Below are positions 17,025 through 27,000 of a DNA stretch of 64,000 bases, piece by piece. The position numbers and the translations under genes were made by a program. Within the stretch, counting starts at the first letter, position 1. The number at the start of each line of letters is the position of its first letter. Below the pieces are notes generated by a model. That model was not told the DNA's origin. It ran no database searches and saw only the letters and a program-made list of their open reading frames with translations. This DNA is from Sphingobacteriales bacterium (lineage in GTDB: Bacteria > Bacteroidota > Bacteroidia > Chitinophagales > Chitinophagaceae), in contig JACQDV010000008.1 of NCBI GenBank assembly GCA_016200915.1, positions 248,001-312,000 on the forward strand, written 5' to 3'.

Positions 17025-17804
17025 TTACTGTTTCGTTTTCGCTGCAAAATAGCTGGTGGTTTGATTATTTATTGTAGCAGTAAGTATAGAGGGATGAAGG
17101 CTGACTACTTCTCCCACTACAATTATCGCCGGGTTGGTGATGCCTTCATATTGGGCTTTAAAGAAAATATCTTTTACTGAACCAATAACCATTTTTTCTT
17201 CTGCAGTAGTTCCATTCTGAATAATAGCAACGGGGGTATCTTTTTTTCCGTGAGTAGCAAAGATATCCATAATAGCTTCCAGTTTACTCATCGCCATTAA
17301 TATGATAACAGTGGCAGATGATTGTGCAGCCAGTTTAATATCACTTGAAATTTCACCGGAACGGGTAGTGCCGGTTGTTACCCAAAAACTTTCATTCAAT
17401 CCACGGCAGGTTAATGGGATTAACTGTGTTGCCGGAACTGCTAAAGCACTTGATATACCGGGAACAATATTTATTTCAATTCCCGCTTGCCTGGCCGCTT
17501 CTATTTCTTCCTGTGCTCTTCCAAACACAAACGGGTCGCCACCTTTTAACCGTACTACATGACCATGTGAAAAAGCATAATCTATCATTAACACATTAAT
17601 CTCTTCCTGTGACAATGCATGACAGCCGTATCTTTTGCCTACAAATTTCTTTACACAATTGGGCTGCGCATAATTCAACAATTCTTCATTTGCCAGGGTA
17701 TCATATAATATTACATCTGCTTTTTCTATGGTGCGAATGGCTTTGATGGTAATCAATTCCGGATTTCCTGGCCCTGCACCTACTAAGGAAATTAATTGCC
17801 TCAT
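17025..17804 (-). CDS. cobA: Uroporphyrinogen-III C-methyltransferase
   Basis: This 259-residue enzyme uses two S-adenosylmethionine to methylate uroporphyrinogen III to precorrin-2, the first committed step towards siroheme. Family motifs are VGAGPGNPELITIKA at the N-terminus, VRLKGGDPFVFGRAQEE near residue 83 and IVPGISSALAVPA near 112. It is a stand-alone methyltransferase without the CysG dehydrogenase/ferrochelatase part, so later siroheme steps must be encoded elsewhere. It is divergent from nirB, whose product needs siroheme, and shares the 17805-18006 control region. Confidence 0.92.
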   Translation of the reverse strand: MRQLISLVGAGPGNPELITIKAIRTIEKADVILYDTLANEELLNYAQPNCVKKFVGKRYGCHALSQEEINVLMIDYAFSHGHVVRLKGGDPFVFGRAQEEIEAARQAGIEINIVPGISSALAVPATQLIPLTCRGLNESFWVTTGTTRSGEISSDIKLAAQSSATVIILMAMSKLEAIMDIFATHGKKDTPVAIIQNGTTAEEKMVIGSVKDIFFKAQYEGITNPAIIVVGEVVSLHPSILTATINNQTTSYFAAKTKQ

Positions 17805-17813
17805 TTTATATTA

Positions 17814-17868
17814 ATTTAAATTATATGTGAAATATTTAAATAATTTCTTTTTCAAATTTAAATAATTT
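17814..17868. promoter_or_regulatory. Three spaced ATTTAAAT motifs between cobA and nirB
   Basis: The palindromic octamer ATTTAAAT occurs at 17814, 17834 and 17856. The last two are part of a 13-bp direct repeat (ATTTAAATAATTT). Spacings of 20 and 22 bp place the copies about two helical turns apart, on one face of the DNA. The region is very AT-rich, which lowers the weight of the match. A regulator encoded nearby (the Crp/Fnr protein) is the natural candidate ligand. Confidence 0.45.
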
Positions 17869-17880
17869 ATCCTTATTTTT

Positions 17881-17911
17881 ATTGTATAAATCATGTTTTA
17901 GTATAAATTTG
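17881..17911 (+). promoter_or_regulatory. Candidate nirB promoter
   Basis: TAAATTTG at 17904-17911 fits the -7 consensus TAnnTTTG. ATTG at 17881-17884, 19 bp before it, is a one-mismatch -33 element. It lies just downstream of the ATTTAAAT motifs and about 95 bp before the nirB ATG. Confidence 0.55.
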
Positions 17912-17952
17912 TATAACCAATTGCTTAAAAATAATATATAGAATATATTTTA

Positions 17953-17969
17953 ATTTGATTGTTTGCTAT
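17953..17969 (+). repeat. 17-bp element shared by nirB and the nitrate reductase gene (copy 1)
   Basis: ATTTGATTGTTTGCTAT here is identical to 24034-24050. This copy ends 37 bases before the nirB ATG and lies downstream of the candidate promoter, so it would be in the nirB leader RNA. Confidence 0.6.
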
Positions 17970-18006
17970 CATTATTTTCTGTTTAATACACTTAAAATCT
18001 AAAGAA

Positions 18007-20505
18007 ATGAAAGTAGTGGTAGTTGGGAATGGAATGGTTGGCTATAAGTTCTGCGAAAAACTGGTAGCCAAAAACAGTTCCGCACATTTTGAGATTGTTG
18101 TCTTTGGTGAAGAAACCAGGCCAGCTTATGACAGGGTACATCTGAGTGAGTATTTCTCAGGCAAATCTGCCGATGATCTCAGTCTGGCATCAAAAGACTG
18201 GTATGTTGACAACAACATAAAATTGTATTTGGGCGACCCGGTTAAAAGTATTGACCGTGTTACTAAAACAATCACATCTCACAGTGGCATTACAGAACAA
18301 TATGATTACCTCGTTCTGGCTACTGGTTCATCTGCTTTTGTTCCTCCAATACCCGGTGTTGAAAAAGAAGGGGTGTTTATCTACAGAACGATTGAAGATT
18401 TAGAATTAATGACGCAATGGGCTAAGCATTCCAAAAAAGGTGCGGTGATTGGCGGTGGATTGCTTGGATTGGAAGCTGCTAAAGCCATGCTTGATTTAGG
18501 AGTTACTAATACACAGGTAATTGAATTTGCCCCACGTTTAATGCCAAGACAAATTGATGAAGCAGGCTCTGCATTGTTGCAATCAAAATTGGAGAGTCTT
18601 GGTTTAACTATTCACACATCAAAAAATACAACTGCTATTACCGGTGATGAAAGTATTAAAGGAATGAGTTTTTCTGATAATACTTCTATTGAAGTGGATA
18701 TGCTGGTAATTTCTGCCGGTATTAAACCAAGAGATGAATTAGCAAAATCTTCCGGTTTAGATACTGGCGCAAGAGGTGGTATAGTTGTGAATGATAAACT
18801 GCAAACCTCTGATGAAAACATATTTGCCATTGGTGAATGTGCTTTACATAATGGAATGATATATGGTTTGGTGGCTCCGGGTTATGAGATGGCAGATGTA
18901 GTTGTTGCAATCTTAACCGGTGGTGATAAATCTTTTACTGGGTTTGATATGAGCACCAAACTAAAATTGATTGGTGTAGATGTGGCCAGCTTTGGTGATC
19001 CGTTTGCAATTGGTGGAGAAGTGAAAAGTGTTGTACTGAATGATAGCATGAAAGGAATTTACAAGCGTATCAACATCAGTGCTGATGGTAAACAATTGCT
19101 GGGTGGAATTTTAGTAGGTGATGCGGAGCAATACAATATGCTGTTGCAAACCTGTAAAAATAAAGTGGTGTTACCACCCAACCCTGAAGATGTAATATTG
19201 GGTTCTAGAGGTGGTGAGGCAGATGGTGGTGCAGGTATTTTAAGCTTGCCCGATGATGCCTATATCTGCAGTTGTGAAAGTATTACCAAAGGTGCTATAT
19301 GCAGCGAAGTAGAAAATGGTGCTGAAACAGTTGAAGCCATTAAAAAATGCACAAAGGCAGGAACAGGTTGTGGCGGTTGTGTACCTATGATTAAAGACCT
19401 GGTGAATTATACATTAAAAGCACAGGGAAAATATATCCGCAATGTTATATGTGAGCATTTTAATTATAGTCGCCAGGAATTATATGATTTGGTAAAAATT
19501 CATCAGCTCAAAACTTACGATGAAGTATTAGATAAATTAGGTACAGGTGATGGTTGTGAATTATGCAAGCCACCGGTAGCTTCCATATTAGCCAGTTTAT
19601 GGAATGAAATGATTTTGGAAAAAGGAAATGATACGGCACAGGATAGTAATGACCGCTTTCTTGCCAATATTCAAAAAGGAGGAACTTATTCTGTTGTGCC
19701 ACGTATTCCCGGTGGAGAAATTACTCCTGATAAACTGATTGTAATTGGGCAAGTAGCGAAGAAATATCATCTCTATACGAAAATTACCGGCGGGCAAAGA
19801 ATTGATTTATTCGGGGCACATCTTTCTGACCTTCCGTTGATATGGGAAGAATTAATTGCAGCAGGATTTGAAAGTGGTCATGCTTATGGCAAAGCATTGC
19901 GTACTGTAAAAAGTTGTGTGGGCAGTACCTGGTGTCGTTTTGGTTTGCATGATAGTGTAAGTTTTGCTATTCAAATTGAAGAACGCTACCGTGGTCTAAG
20001 AGCTCCGCATAAAATTAAATCAGCCGTATCCGGTTGCATCCGTGAATGTGCTGAAGCGCAAAGTAAAGACTTTGGCATCATCGCCACTGAAAAAGGATGG
20101 AACTTATATGTATGTGGAAATGGTGGTTCCAAACCACAGCATGCTTTATTACTTGCTACCGATTTAGATTGTGAAACCTGTATCCGTTATATTGACCGCT
20201 TTCTCATGTTCTATATAAAAACCGCCGATCCATTAACGAGAACAGCTACCTGGCTCAATAAAATGGACGGCGGTATTGATTACCTCCGGAATGTAGTGGT
20301 AAATGATAGTTTGAGAATTGTTCAGGAATTAGAAGCTGAAATGCAATTGCTGGTTGATAGTTATAAATGTGAGTGGAAAGAAGCGGTAGAGAACCCCGAG
20401 ATACGCAAACGCTTCAATCATTTTGTGAATGCACCGGAAGAGAAAGACCCAACCGTAGTGTTTGACCCTATGCGGGAACAAAAGAGAGCGAAGGAATGGA
20501 AATAA
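18007..20505 (+). CDS. nirB: NAD(P)H-dependent assimilatory nitrite reductase, large subunit
   Basis: The protein reduces nitrite to ammonium in the cytoplasm. I start it at ATG 18007 (832 residues); an upstream TTG at 17959 would add 16 hydrophobic residues before the FAD-binding start MKVVVVGNGMVGYKF. Domains in order: FAD/NAD(P)H oxidoreductase (1-310), NirB-type linker, BFD-like [2Fe-2S] domain with Cys421, Cys423, Cys455 and Cys458, a nitrite/sulfite reductase ferredoxin-like half-domain (about 560-625), and the siroheme-[4Fe-4S] domain with Cys637, Cys643, Cys677 and Cys681. All expected ligands are present and length is normal. nirD follows after 210 bp. Electrons come from NAD(P)H; siroheme depends on the divergent cobA. 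Confidence 0.95.
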   Translation: MKVVVVGNGMVGYKFCEKLVAKNSSAHFEIVVFGEETRPAYDRVHLSEYFSGKSADDLSLASKDWYVDNNIKLYLGDPVKSIDRVTKTITSHSGITEQYDYLVLATGSSAFVPPIPGVEKEGVFIYRTIEDLELMTQWAKHSKKGAVIGGGLLGLEAAKAMLDLGVTNTQVIEFAPRLMPRQIDEAGSALLQSKLESLGLTIHTSKNTTAITGDESIKGMSFSDNTSIEVDMLVISAGIKPRDELAKSSGLDTGARGGIVVNDKLQTSDENIFAIGECALHNGMIYGLVAPGYEMADVVVAILTGGDKSFTGFDMSTKLKLIGVDVASFGDPFAIGGEVKSVVLNDSMKGIYKRINISADGKQLLGGILVGDAEQYNMLLQTCKNKVVLPPNPEDVILGSRGGEADGGAGILSLPDDAYICSCESITKGAICSEVENGAETVEAIKKCTKAGTGCGGCVPMIKDLVNYTLKAQGKYIRNVICEHFNYSRQELYDLVKIHQLKTYDEVLDKLGTGDGCELCKPPVASILASLWNEMILEKGNDTAQDSNDRFLANIQKGGTYSVVPRIPGGEITPDKLIVIGQVAKKYHLYTKITGGQRIDLFGAHLSDLPLIWEELIAAGFESGHAYGKALRTVKSCVGSTWCRFGLHDSVSFAIQIEERYRGLRAPHKIKSAVSGCIRECAEAQSKDFGIIATEKGWNLYVCGNGGSKPQHALLLATDLDCETCIRYIDRFLMFYIKTADPLTRTATWLNKMDGGIDYLRNVVVNDSLRIVQELEAEMQLLVDSYKCEWKEAVENPEIRKRFNHFVNAPEEKDPTVVFDPMREQKRAKEWK

Positions 20506-20575
20506 CAAATCAGATTTTTGTCATTGCTTAGATATAGATGTATTAATTGCTGCTTGTACCTGTGATACTTTTTTA

Positions 20576-20598
20576 AAGCCCGGCTTAACGGCCGGCTT
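20576..20598. other. Hairpin between nirB and nirD
   Basis: AAGC-C-CGGC pairs with GCCGGCTT across a six-base loop with one bulged C. No T run follows on the plus strand, so it is not a plain terminator for nirB. A similar AAAGCCCGG hairpin follows nirD at 21087-21113; both might be transcript-processing or stabilising structures. Confidence 0.4.
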
Positions 20599-20715
20599 CA
20601 CTCGAATGTTTTCTTGCGTAATAACTGCTGGTAAAGCGGTTGAAATCCTCTTTACATATACAAATGCAAACCGGTAAATCCGGGTGAAAATTTAATAACA
20701 CTTAAAAGCACAATT

Positions 20716-21066
20716 ATGATTGCAACCAAAACAATTACCTGGTTTCCCGCCTGCAGAGTGGAAGATGTACCTGCCAATGGCGGTGTTTGTGTTAAGTACA
20801 ACAATACACAAATTGCTCTTTTTCATTTTGCCCGCCGTAATGAATGGTATGCTACACAAAATGAATGTCCGCATCGTATGCAGATGGCATTAAGCCGCGG
20901 CATGATTGGTTCACAAAACGGAGAACCTAAAGTAGCATGCCCCTTTCACAAAAAAACATTTTCGCTGGTTACCGGTGAATGTTTGAGTGGAGATGAATGT
21001 GTCATTACAACCTACGAAGTAAAAGTGGAAGATGGGAGAGTATATATAGCTGTAGAGGAAGATTAA
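20716..21066 (+). CDS. nirD: Nitrite reductase small subunit, Rieske-type
   Basis: This 116-residue Rieske-fold protein is the small partner of NirB. It keeps a complete set of Rieske [2Fe-2S] ligands: Cys51-x-His53 (NECPHRMQ) and Cys75-x2-His78 (ACPFHKKTF). NirD of enterobacteria keeps the fold without the ligands, so a real cluster may be present here and could add an electron-transfer step. The gene follows nirB after 210 bp that contain a hairpin. Confidence 0.88.
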   Translation: MIATKTITWFPACRVEDVPANGGVCVKYNNTQIALFHFARRNEWYATQNECPHRMQMALSRGMIGSQNGEPKVACPFHKKTFSLVTGECLSGDECVITTYEVKVEDGRVYIAVEED

Positions 21067-21086
21067 AAACAAACTATAAATAAAAA

Positions 21087-21113
21087 GCCCGGCAGATGGC
21101 AGTCTAACCGGGC
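21087..21113. other. Hairpin after nirD
   Basis: GCCCGG at 21087-21092 pairs with CCGGGC at 21108-21113 over a 15-base loop. On the minus strand it would be followed by a T run, on the plus strand it is not. It may act as a processing or partial-termination signal between nirD and the porin gene. Confidence 0.4.
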
Positions 21114-21159
21114 GGAATGATTCCAAGATTAGTTCACCTTAAAATCAATCAAAATTAAT

Positions 21160-22689
21160 ATGAAAAAATTTAAACCAACACAACTGATTTTATTTGGCCT
21201 GTTGTTATTCAGCAGTATAAAATCGTCTGCACAATTTTCTTTATCGGGACAAATAAGAACAAGGACAGAGTATCGTGATGGAGCAGGTACATTAAGACTA
21301 TCAGCCAATAAACCATCTTTCTTTACTTCTCAAAGAAGTCGTTTGACTTTTAATTATAAATGGAACCGCATTACTTTTCAAACATCACTGCAGGATGTGA
21401 GAGTATGGGGACAGGATGCCTCTTCTATTAGCCCTGCAGATGGAAGCAGGCTTGGTGTGCATGAAGCATGGGCTGAAATTGCACTGACTAATAAAAAAGA
21501 TACTTCCTTCAAACATTCGAGTGTTGATTATTTCGGTGTTAAAATAGGGAGACAGGAATTGTTGTATGATGACAGCCGTTTATTGGGAAACCTTGACTGG
21601 TTGCAACAGGCCCGTCGTCATGATGCAATCGTTTTTAAATTATTAAATAAAGGATGGCAGATTGATTTAGGCGCTGCCTTCAACCAGAATACAGATGCAT
21701 TTAATTACAACGGCACTTATTATACACCAGCTAATGTTACTCCTTATGTAAAGGATAGCAAAGGAAATTTACTGTTAACTCCAACAGGATTGATACCAAT
21801 TGTAAATGCAAGCGGTATCAGTGCAAAAACAGGTTCTCTTTCTATGATGAATCCTCCCAGCACTAATGCAATAGGCCAGCAGTATAAAGCATTGCAATTC
21901 TTATATGCAGCAAAAACATTCAATCAAACAAAAATAACTGCACTGTTTGTCAGCGACCAGTTTTCTAAATATAAATTAGATTCAGTTAAAACAATAGCCG
22001 GTACTGATACAGGTTATGTGTTTGGCCGCCGCTACAACCAGTCTGGTGTAAACACAAGATTTACTACAGGTGTTTTAATAACGAGTCAGTTGGATAAGAA
22101 AAAAGCAGTTACACTCAATGCAGGATTTTATTACCAGGCAGGAAAGGATAAAGACGGATTGTCATTGGGTGCATATACTTCTACTTTATCATTAACGTAT
22201 GCTAAAAAGAAATTTTCTTATACAGCCGGGTGGGATTATGTATCAGGAAACAATGCTTTTAGTACTTCCACAATGAATCATCGTTTTGACCCGTTGTATG
22301 GAACACCGCATAAGTTTTGGGGATTGATGGATTATTTCTATGCAGGAACTGGTTCACCAGCAGGAGGATTAAATAACCCTTTTGCTAAAATAAAATATAC
22401 ATCTTCTAACAAACGATTCAGTAGTGCATTGGATTATCATTATTTCTCATTGGCAAGAGACCAGAAAGATGTAAATGGCAATGCTATCAAAAAATATCTC
22501 GGGAGTGAAATTGATTGGGTAAGCAGCTATACTTTAAACAAAGTAACCAGCATTGAATTGGGCATAAGCTATCTCGCTGCAACTAAAAGTATGGAATATG
22601 CTAAGAGCATGACACCCGGCACAGCCAAACTCAATGCTACTTGGGCTTATTTACAAATCAATATTAAACCTGAGTTTTTCAGTAAATGA
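21160..22689 (+). CDS. Outer-membrane porin, alginate-export-like family
   Basis: The 509-residue product has a signal peptide (cut near SSAQFS) and an outer-membrane beta-barrel of the alginate-export-like type, recognisable from LSGQIRTRTEYRDG at the N-terminus and VKIGRQELLYDDSRLLGNLDW near residue 130. It sits between nirD and narK on the same strand, so the likely role is a diffusion channel for nitrate or nitrite through the outer membrane, inferred from position only. Alginate itself is unlikely as the substrate because no alginate genes are nearby. Confidence 0.78.
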   Translation: MKKFKPTQLILFGLLLFSSIKSSAQFSLSGQIRTRTEYRDGAGTLRLSANKPSFFTSQRSRLTFNYKWNRITFQTSLQDVRVWGQDASSISPADGSRLGVHEAWAEIALTNKKDTSFKHSSVDYFGVKIGRQELLYDDSRLLGNLDWLQQARRHDAIVFKLLNKGWQIDLGAAFNQNTDAFNYNGTYYTPANVTPYVKDSKGNLLLTPTGLIPIVNASGISAKTGSLSMMNPPSTNAIGQQYKALQFLYAAKTFNQTKITALFVSDQFSKYKLDSVKTIAGTDTGYVFGRRYNQSGVNTRFTTGVLITSQLDKKKAVTLNAGFYYQAGKDKDGLSLGAYTSTLSLTYAKKKFSYTAGWDYVSGNNAFSTSTMNHRFDPLYGTPHKFWGLMDYFYAGTGSPAGGLNNPFAKIKYTSSNKRFSSALDYHYFSLARDQKDVNGNAIKKYLGSEIDWVSSYTLNKVTSIELGISYLAATKSMEYAKSMTPGTAKLNATWAYLQINIKPEFFSK

Positions 22690-22731
22690 TAAAACACATT
22701 CACCATATTCTTAACACTAAAATCAATAGTT

Positions 22732-24027
22732 ATGGCAGTAACTAATCAACCATTAACAAAACTCAACATTTTTTCGCTGAAAGGAATTCAGATGAAAACT
22801 TTTCACGTTACCTGGCTTACTTTTTTTGTGTGTTTCTTTGGATGGTTTGGCCTGGCGCCTTTAATGCCGACCATTAAAGAAGATTTGCATTTGGACAAAT
22901 CACAGATAGGTAATATCGTTATCGCTTCCGTTTCCGGAACAATTTTGGCCCGTTTGCTCATTGGTAAATTATGTGATACATGGGGCCCGAGAAAAACATA
23001 TACAGCTTTATTGTTGTTAGGAGCTATTCCCGTAATGGGAGTTGGATTAGCACATAGTTATACATCTTTCTTATTATTTCGTTTAGCTATCAGTATCATC
23101 GGCGCTTCATTTGTTATTACACAATTTCATACTTCAGTGATGTTTGCTTCCAATATAAAAGGAACAGCCAACGCTGTTGCCGGTGGTTGGGGTAACCTTG
23201 GAGGAGGAATCACCAACATGGTAATGCCGTTGATATTTGCTGCGATTGTTGGATTTGGTTATACCAAAGCAGAAGCATGGCGTTATGCGATGATAGTTCC
23301 GGGAATAATGATGCTGGTAGTAGCTTTTCTTTATTATCGTTATACAAAAGATACACCGGCTGGTAATTATGATGAAATACAAAGAGCCGTAAAACAAAAA
23401 ACAAAAACAGATTACAGCATTTTAAAAGATTGGAGAATTTGGGCATTGGCTATGGCTTATGCAGTTTGTTTCGGAATGGAAATAACTTTTGATAATGTGG
23501 CTGCTTTACATTTTGTACAGGAATATAAATTAAGCCAGAGCAATGCTGGTTTCTGGGCTGGAGTGTTTGGCTTCATGAACATTTTTGCCCGTGCATTAGG
23601 CGGCATCTTTGCCGACCGTATTGGAAAATCGTATGGTATGAGAGGTAAAGGTATTCTACTTGCAACGGTACTGCTGTTGGAAGGAGCTGGTTTAATCATG
23701 TTTGCACAGGCAGGTTCATTTGGTATGGCTATTTTCTCCATGATAACTTTTGCATTGTTTCTTAAAATGGCGAATGGTACAACTTATGCCATCACGCCAT
23801 TTGTAAATGAAAAAAATGTTGGATTGGTAAGTGGTATTGTAGGTGCTGGTGGAAATGTTGGAGGAATGTTGTTTGGATTCCTGTTTAAAAGCAAAAGCAT
23901 TACCTACATACAGGCATTTAGCTATATAGGAATTATCATCATCGCAGTTTCTTTAATTATACTCGTAACCCGTTTTGCTAAAGCTGAAAAAGCAGTGGAA
24001 GCGGAAATGTCATTGGAAGCTGCATAA
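22732..24027 (+). CDS. narK: Nitrate/nitrite MFS transporter
   Basis: This is a 431-residue, 12-helix major-facilitator transporter of the NarK/NasA nitrate-nitrite porter family. The nitrate signature is visible as AVAGGWGNLGGGITNMVMP around residues 145-165 and again as IVGAGGNVGGMLFG in the second half, together with the conserved Arg in LFRLAISIIGASFV. It starts 42 bp after the porin gene and is followed after 33 bp by the nitrate reductase gene, so it is the inner-membrane nitrate importer of this operon. Confidence 0.92.
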   Translation: MAVTNQPLTKLNIFSLKGIQMKTFHVTWLTFFVCFFGWFGLAPLMPTIKEDLHLDKSQIGNIVIASVSGTILARLLIGKLCDTWGPRKTYTALLLLGAIPVMGVGLAHSYTSFLLFRLAISIIGASFVITQFHTSVMFASNIKGTANAVAGGWGNLGGGITNMVMPLIFAAIVGFGYTKAEAWRYAMIVPGIMMLVVAFLYYRYTKDTPAGNYDEIQRAVKQKTKTDYSILKDWRIWALAMAYAVCFGMEITFDNVAALHFVQEYKLSQSNAGFWAGVFGFMNIFARALGGIFADRIGKSYGMRGKGILLATVLLLEGAGLIMFAQAGSFGMAIFSMITFALFLKMANGTTYAITPFVNEKNVGLVSGIVGAGGNVGGMLFGFLFKSKSITYIQAFSYIGIIIIAVSLIILVTRFAKAEKAVEAEMSLEAA

Positions 24028-24033
24028 TCTGTC

Positions 24034-24050
24034 ATTTGATTGTTTGCTAT
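24034..24050 (+). repeat. 17-bp element shared by nirB and the nitrate reductase gene (copy 2)
   Basis: This is identical over 17 bases to 17953-17969. Here it fills the short gap between narK and the nitrate reductase gene, ending 10 bases before the ATG, where a ribosome or RNA-binding protein could be affected. Confidence 0.6.
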
Positions 24051-24060
24051 TTTTTAAAAG

Positions 24061-27000
24061 ATGAATAATAATAATCATAACGTTCAATTCTCTTTGCTGG
24101 GCAATGAAGCAGCGGGAACTACTACCTGCTGCTATTGTGGTGTGGGCTGTGGTATCACCATAAACAAAGATAAATTGGGAAGATTGCATGTGGAAGGAGA
24201 TAAGACTCACCCTGTGAATAAAGGAATGTTGTGCAGTAAAGGAATGAATCTTCATTATACGGTGAATGACACCAGTGACAGATTGCTTTATCCTGAGATA
24301 CGTTATGGCCGCAACCAGGCAAGACAAAGGGTATCATGGGATACTGCACTCGAAAGAACGGCTGCTGTTTTTAAAACATTGATTGATAAATATGGACCCG
24401 ACTCGGTTGCTTTCTATGCTTCGGGCCAATGTTTAACGGAAGAATATTATGTTGTCAATAAACTAATAAAAGGTTTTATCGGCAGCAATAACATTGATAC
24501 CAACTCAAGGTTGTGTATGAGTAGTGCGGTGGTAGCATATAAAATGAGTTTGGGTGAAGACAGTGTGCCCGTGAGTTATGATGATTTGGAATTAGCTGAT
24601 GTAATTTTTGTGGCTGGTGCAAATCCTGCCTGGTGTCATCCAATATTATGGAGAAGAGTGGAAGCAGCAAGAGAAAAAAATCCGAATATAAAAATTATTG
24701 TCAGCGACCCGAGGAAAACACAAACCTGTTCAATGGCTGATGTGCATTTGCAATTAAATCCGGGAACAGATATTACACTGCATCATGCTATTGGAAGAGT
24801 GCTGTTTGAAAATGGTGATATTGATATTGACTTTATAAAAAATCATTCAGAAGGATTTGAAAAATATAAAACCACTGTATTTGAAAGAACCATTGCTGAA
24901 GCCGCAGTGATTTGTGGTGTGCAGGAAAAAGATATTCGTCTTGCAGCTTCTTATATTGGTAATGCCAAAGGTTTTATTACCATGTGGACGATGGGGCTGA
25001 ATCAAAGTGTGATTGGCGTAAATAAAAATCTTTCACTCATCAACCTTAATTTAATTACCGGGCATATTGGTAAACCAGGCTCCGGTCCTTTATCATTAAC
25101 CGGTCAGCCTAATGCAATGGGTGGAAGAGAAGTGGGAGGTTTATCCAACTTATTACCTGCTCACCGTGATTTATTAAATGCAGAACACCGGGCGGAAGTA
25201 GAACAATACTGGGGAATACCTGCAGGAACTATTTCATCAAAACCGGGATTGACTGCAACAGAAATGTTTGAAGCATTGAATGATGGAAGATTGAAAGCAA
25301 TATGGATATTATGTACCAATCCACTTATAAGTTTGCCGGATGTAAGAATAGCAGAAGAAGCTTTGAAGAAAGCAAAGTTTGTAGTGGTACAGGAAATAAG
25401 CAGCAAAGCAGAAACACTAAAATATGCAGATGTAGTGTTACCTGCTGCTTCATGGACAGAGAAGGAAGGAACGATGACGAATGCAGAACGACGAATTAGT
25501 TATCTCAATAAAATTACCGATGCACCGGGTGAAGCATTACCGGATGCTGAAATCATCTGTCGCTTTGCAAAAAAGATGGGCTATAATGGATTTGATTATA
25601 AAAACTGTGCTGAGATATTTGCAGAGCATGCTGCATTGACTTCAGGAACAAATATTGACATCAGTGCACTAAGCTATGCTATTCTGAAAGAAAAGAAAAC
25701 TATTCAATGGCCTTATACAAAAGTTTACAGTTTACAGTTGACAGATGACAGGAATAATGAGTATGGAACTAAGCGATTGTTTACTGATAAAAAGTTTTAT
25801 ACTGATTCTCAAAAAGCGATTATTCATTCTTTCAGTGATGAAAACCAATCAGAAAAATTAAGTCCTGATTTTCCATTGATATTAACTACCGGCCGCATCC
25901 GTGATCAGTGGCATACGATGAGCAAGACGGGAAAAGTAAATAAACTCAAACAACATATTTCAGAATCCTTCCTGGAAATAAATCCTGCGGATGCAGCTAA
26001 ACGAAATATTAAAGAAAACGAACTGGTTGAAATTTTTAATGCCCGTGGTAATGTAAGGGTTAAAGCAAAATTTTCAGAAGATATAAAAGAAGGCGTAGTG
26101 TTTTTGCCAATGCATTGGGGCAAAGTATTGAACAGTGATTTAAACAGGGCAAACAATCTTACCAATAATCTCGTTGACCCAAAAAGTAAAGAACCTGATT
26201 TTAAATTTTCAGCAGTTGAAGTAAAACTTTATAAAAAGGCCAAACAAAAAATTATTGTTGTTGGTGCTGGAGCCGGAGCCTGTGGTTTTGTAAAAAGTTA
26301 CCGGGCTTTAAATGCTGATGATGAAATTGAAATTTTCAGCAAAGAAGATTTTCCTTTTTATAACCGGGTGCTGTTGCCGGATTATATCAGTGGGTCATTG
26401 CAATGGCATAGTTTAATAAAGATGTCGGATGCCGAAGAATATGATTATAATATTAAACTCCACCGTGGCGTAAGCATTGAAAATATTGACCGGGAAAATA
26501 AAACAGTAACAGACAGCAAAGGAGTAATACATACTTATGATGTATTGTTACTGGCGACAGGAAGCCGAGCCGCTATGCTGCGGGATGTACCTTCTATGAA
26601 AGGGATATTCACCATGCGCAGCAGAATGGATGCTGATAATTTCAAGCATCATGTTGACCCGGCAGGTGGTAAAGTAGTAATTGTGGGTGGTGGTTTATTG
26701 GGAATTGAGTTAGCTGCTTCGCTCCGTGAAGTAAATGTGGAGGTAACCATCATACAACGTATCTCCCGTTTAATGGATCGTCAGTTAGATCCATTGGGAA
26801 GCCAGTTGCTGCATGAAGAATTAACTGATAAAGGTGTTGATATTTATTATAATGATGAGATAGAACGCTTTCTTGGTGATACAACGGTTTCGGGTATTCG
26901 GTTAAAAAGTGGTTTAATGATAGACTGCCAGGCTATAGTTATTGCCATCGGCACAGTACCAAATATTGAAATTGCCAAAGCAGGCGGACTTGATTGTAAA

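Noticed and set aside
17955-17971. TTGAT and ATCAT as an FNR box in the nirB leader
   Set aside because: The half-sites are eight bases apart instead of four, and the segment is better explained by the 17-bp element shared with the nitrate reductase gene.
20462-20677. 71-codon frame between nirB and nirD
   Set aside because: It overlaps the nirB 3' end and a hairpin, with no family similarity or ribosome-binding site.
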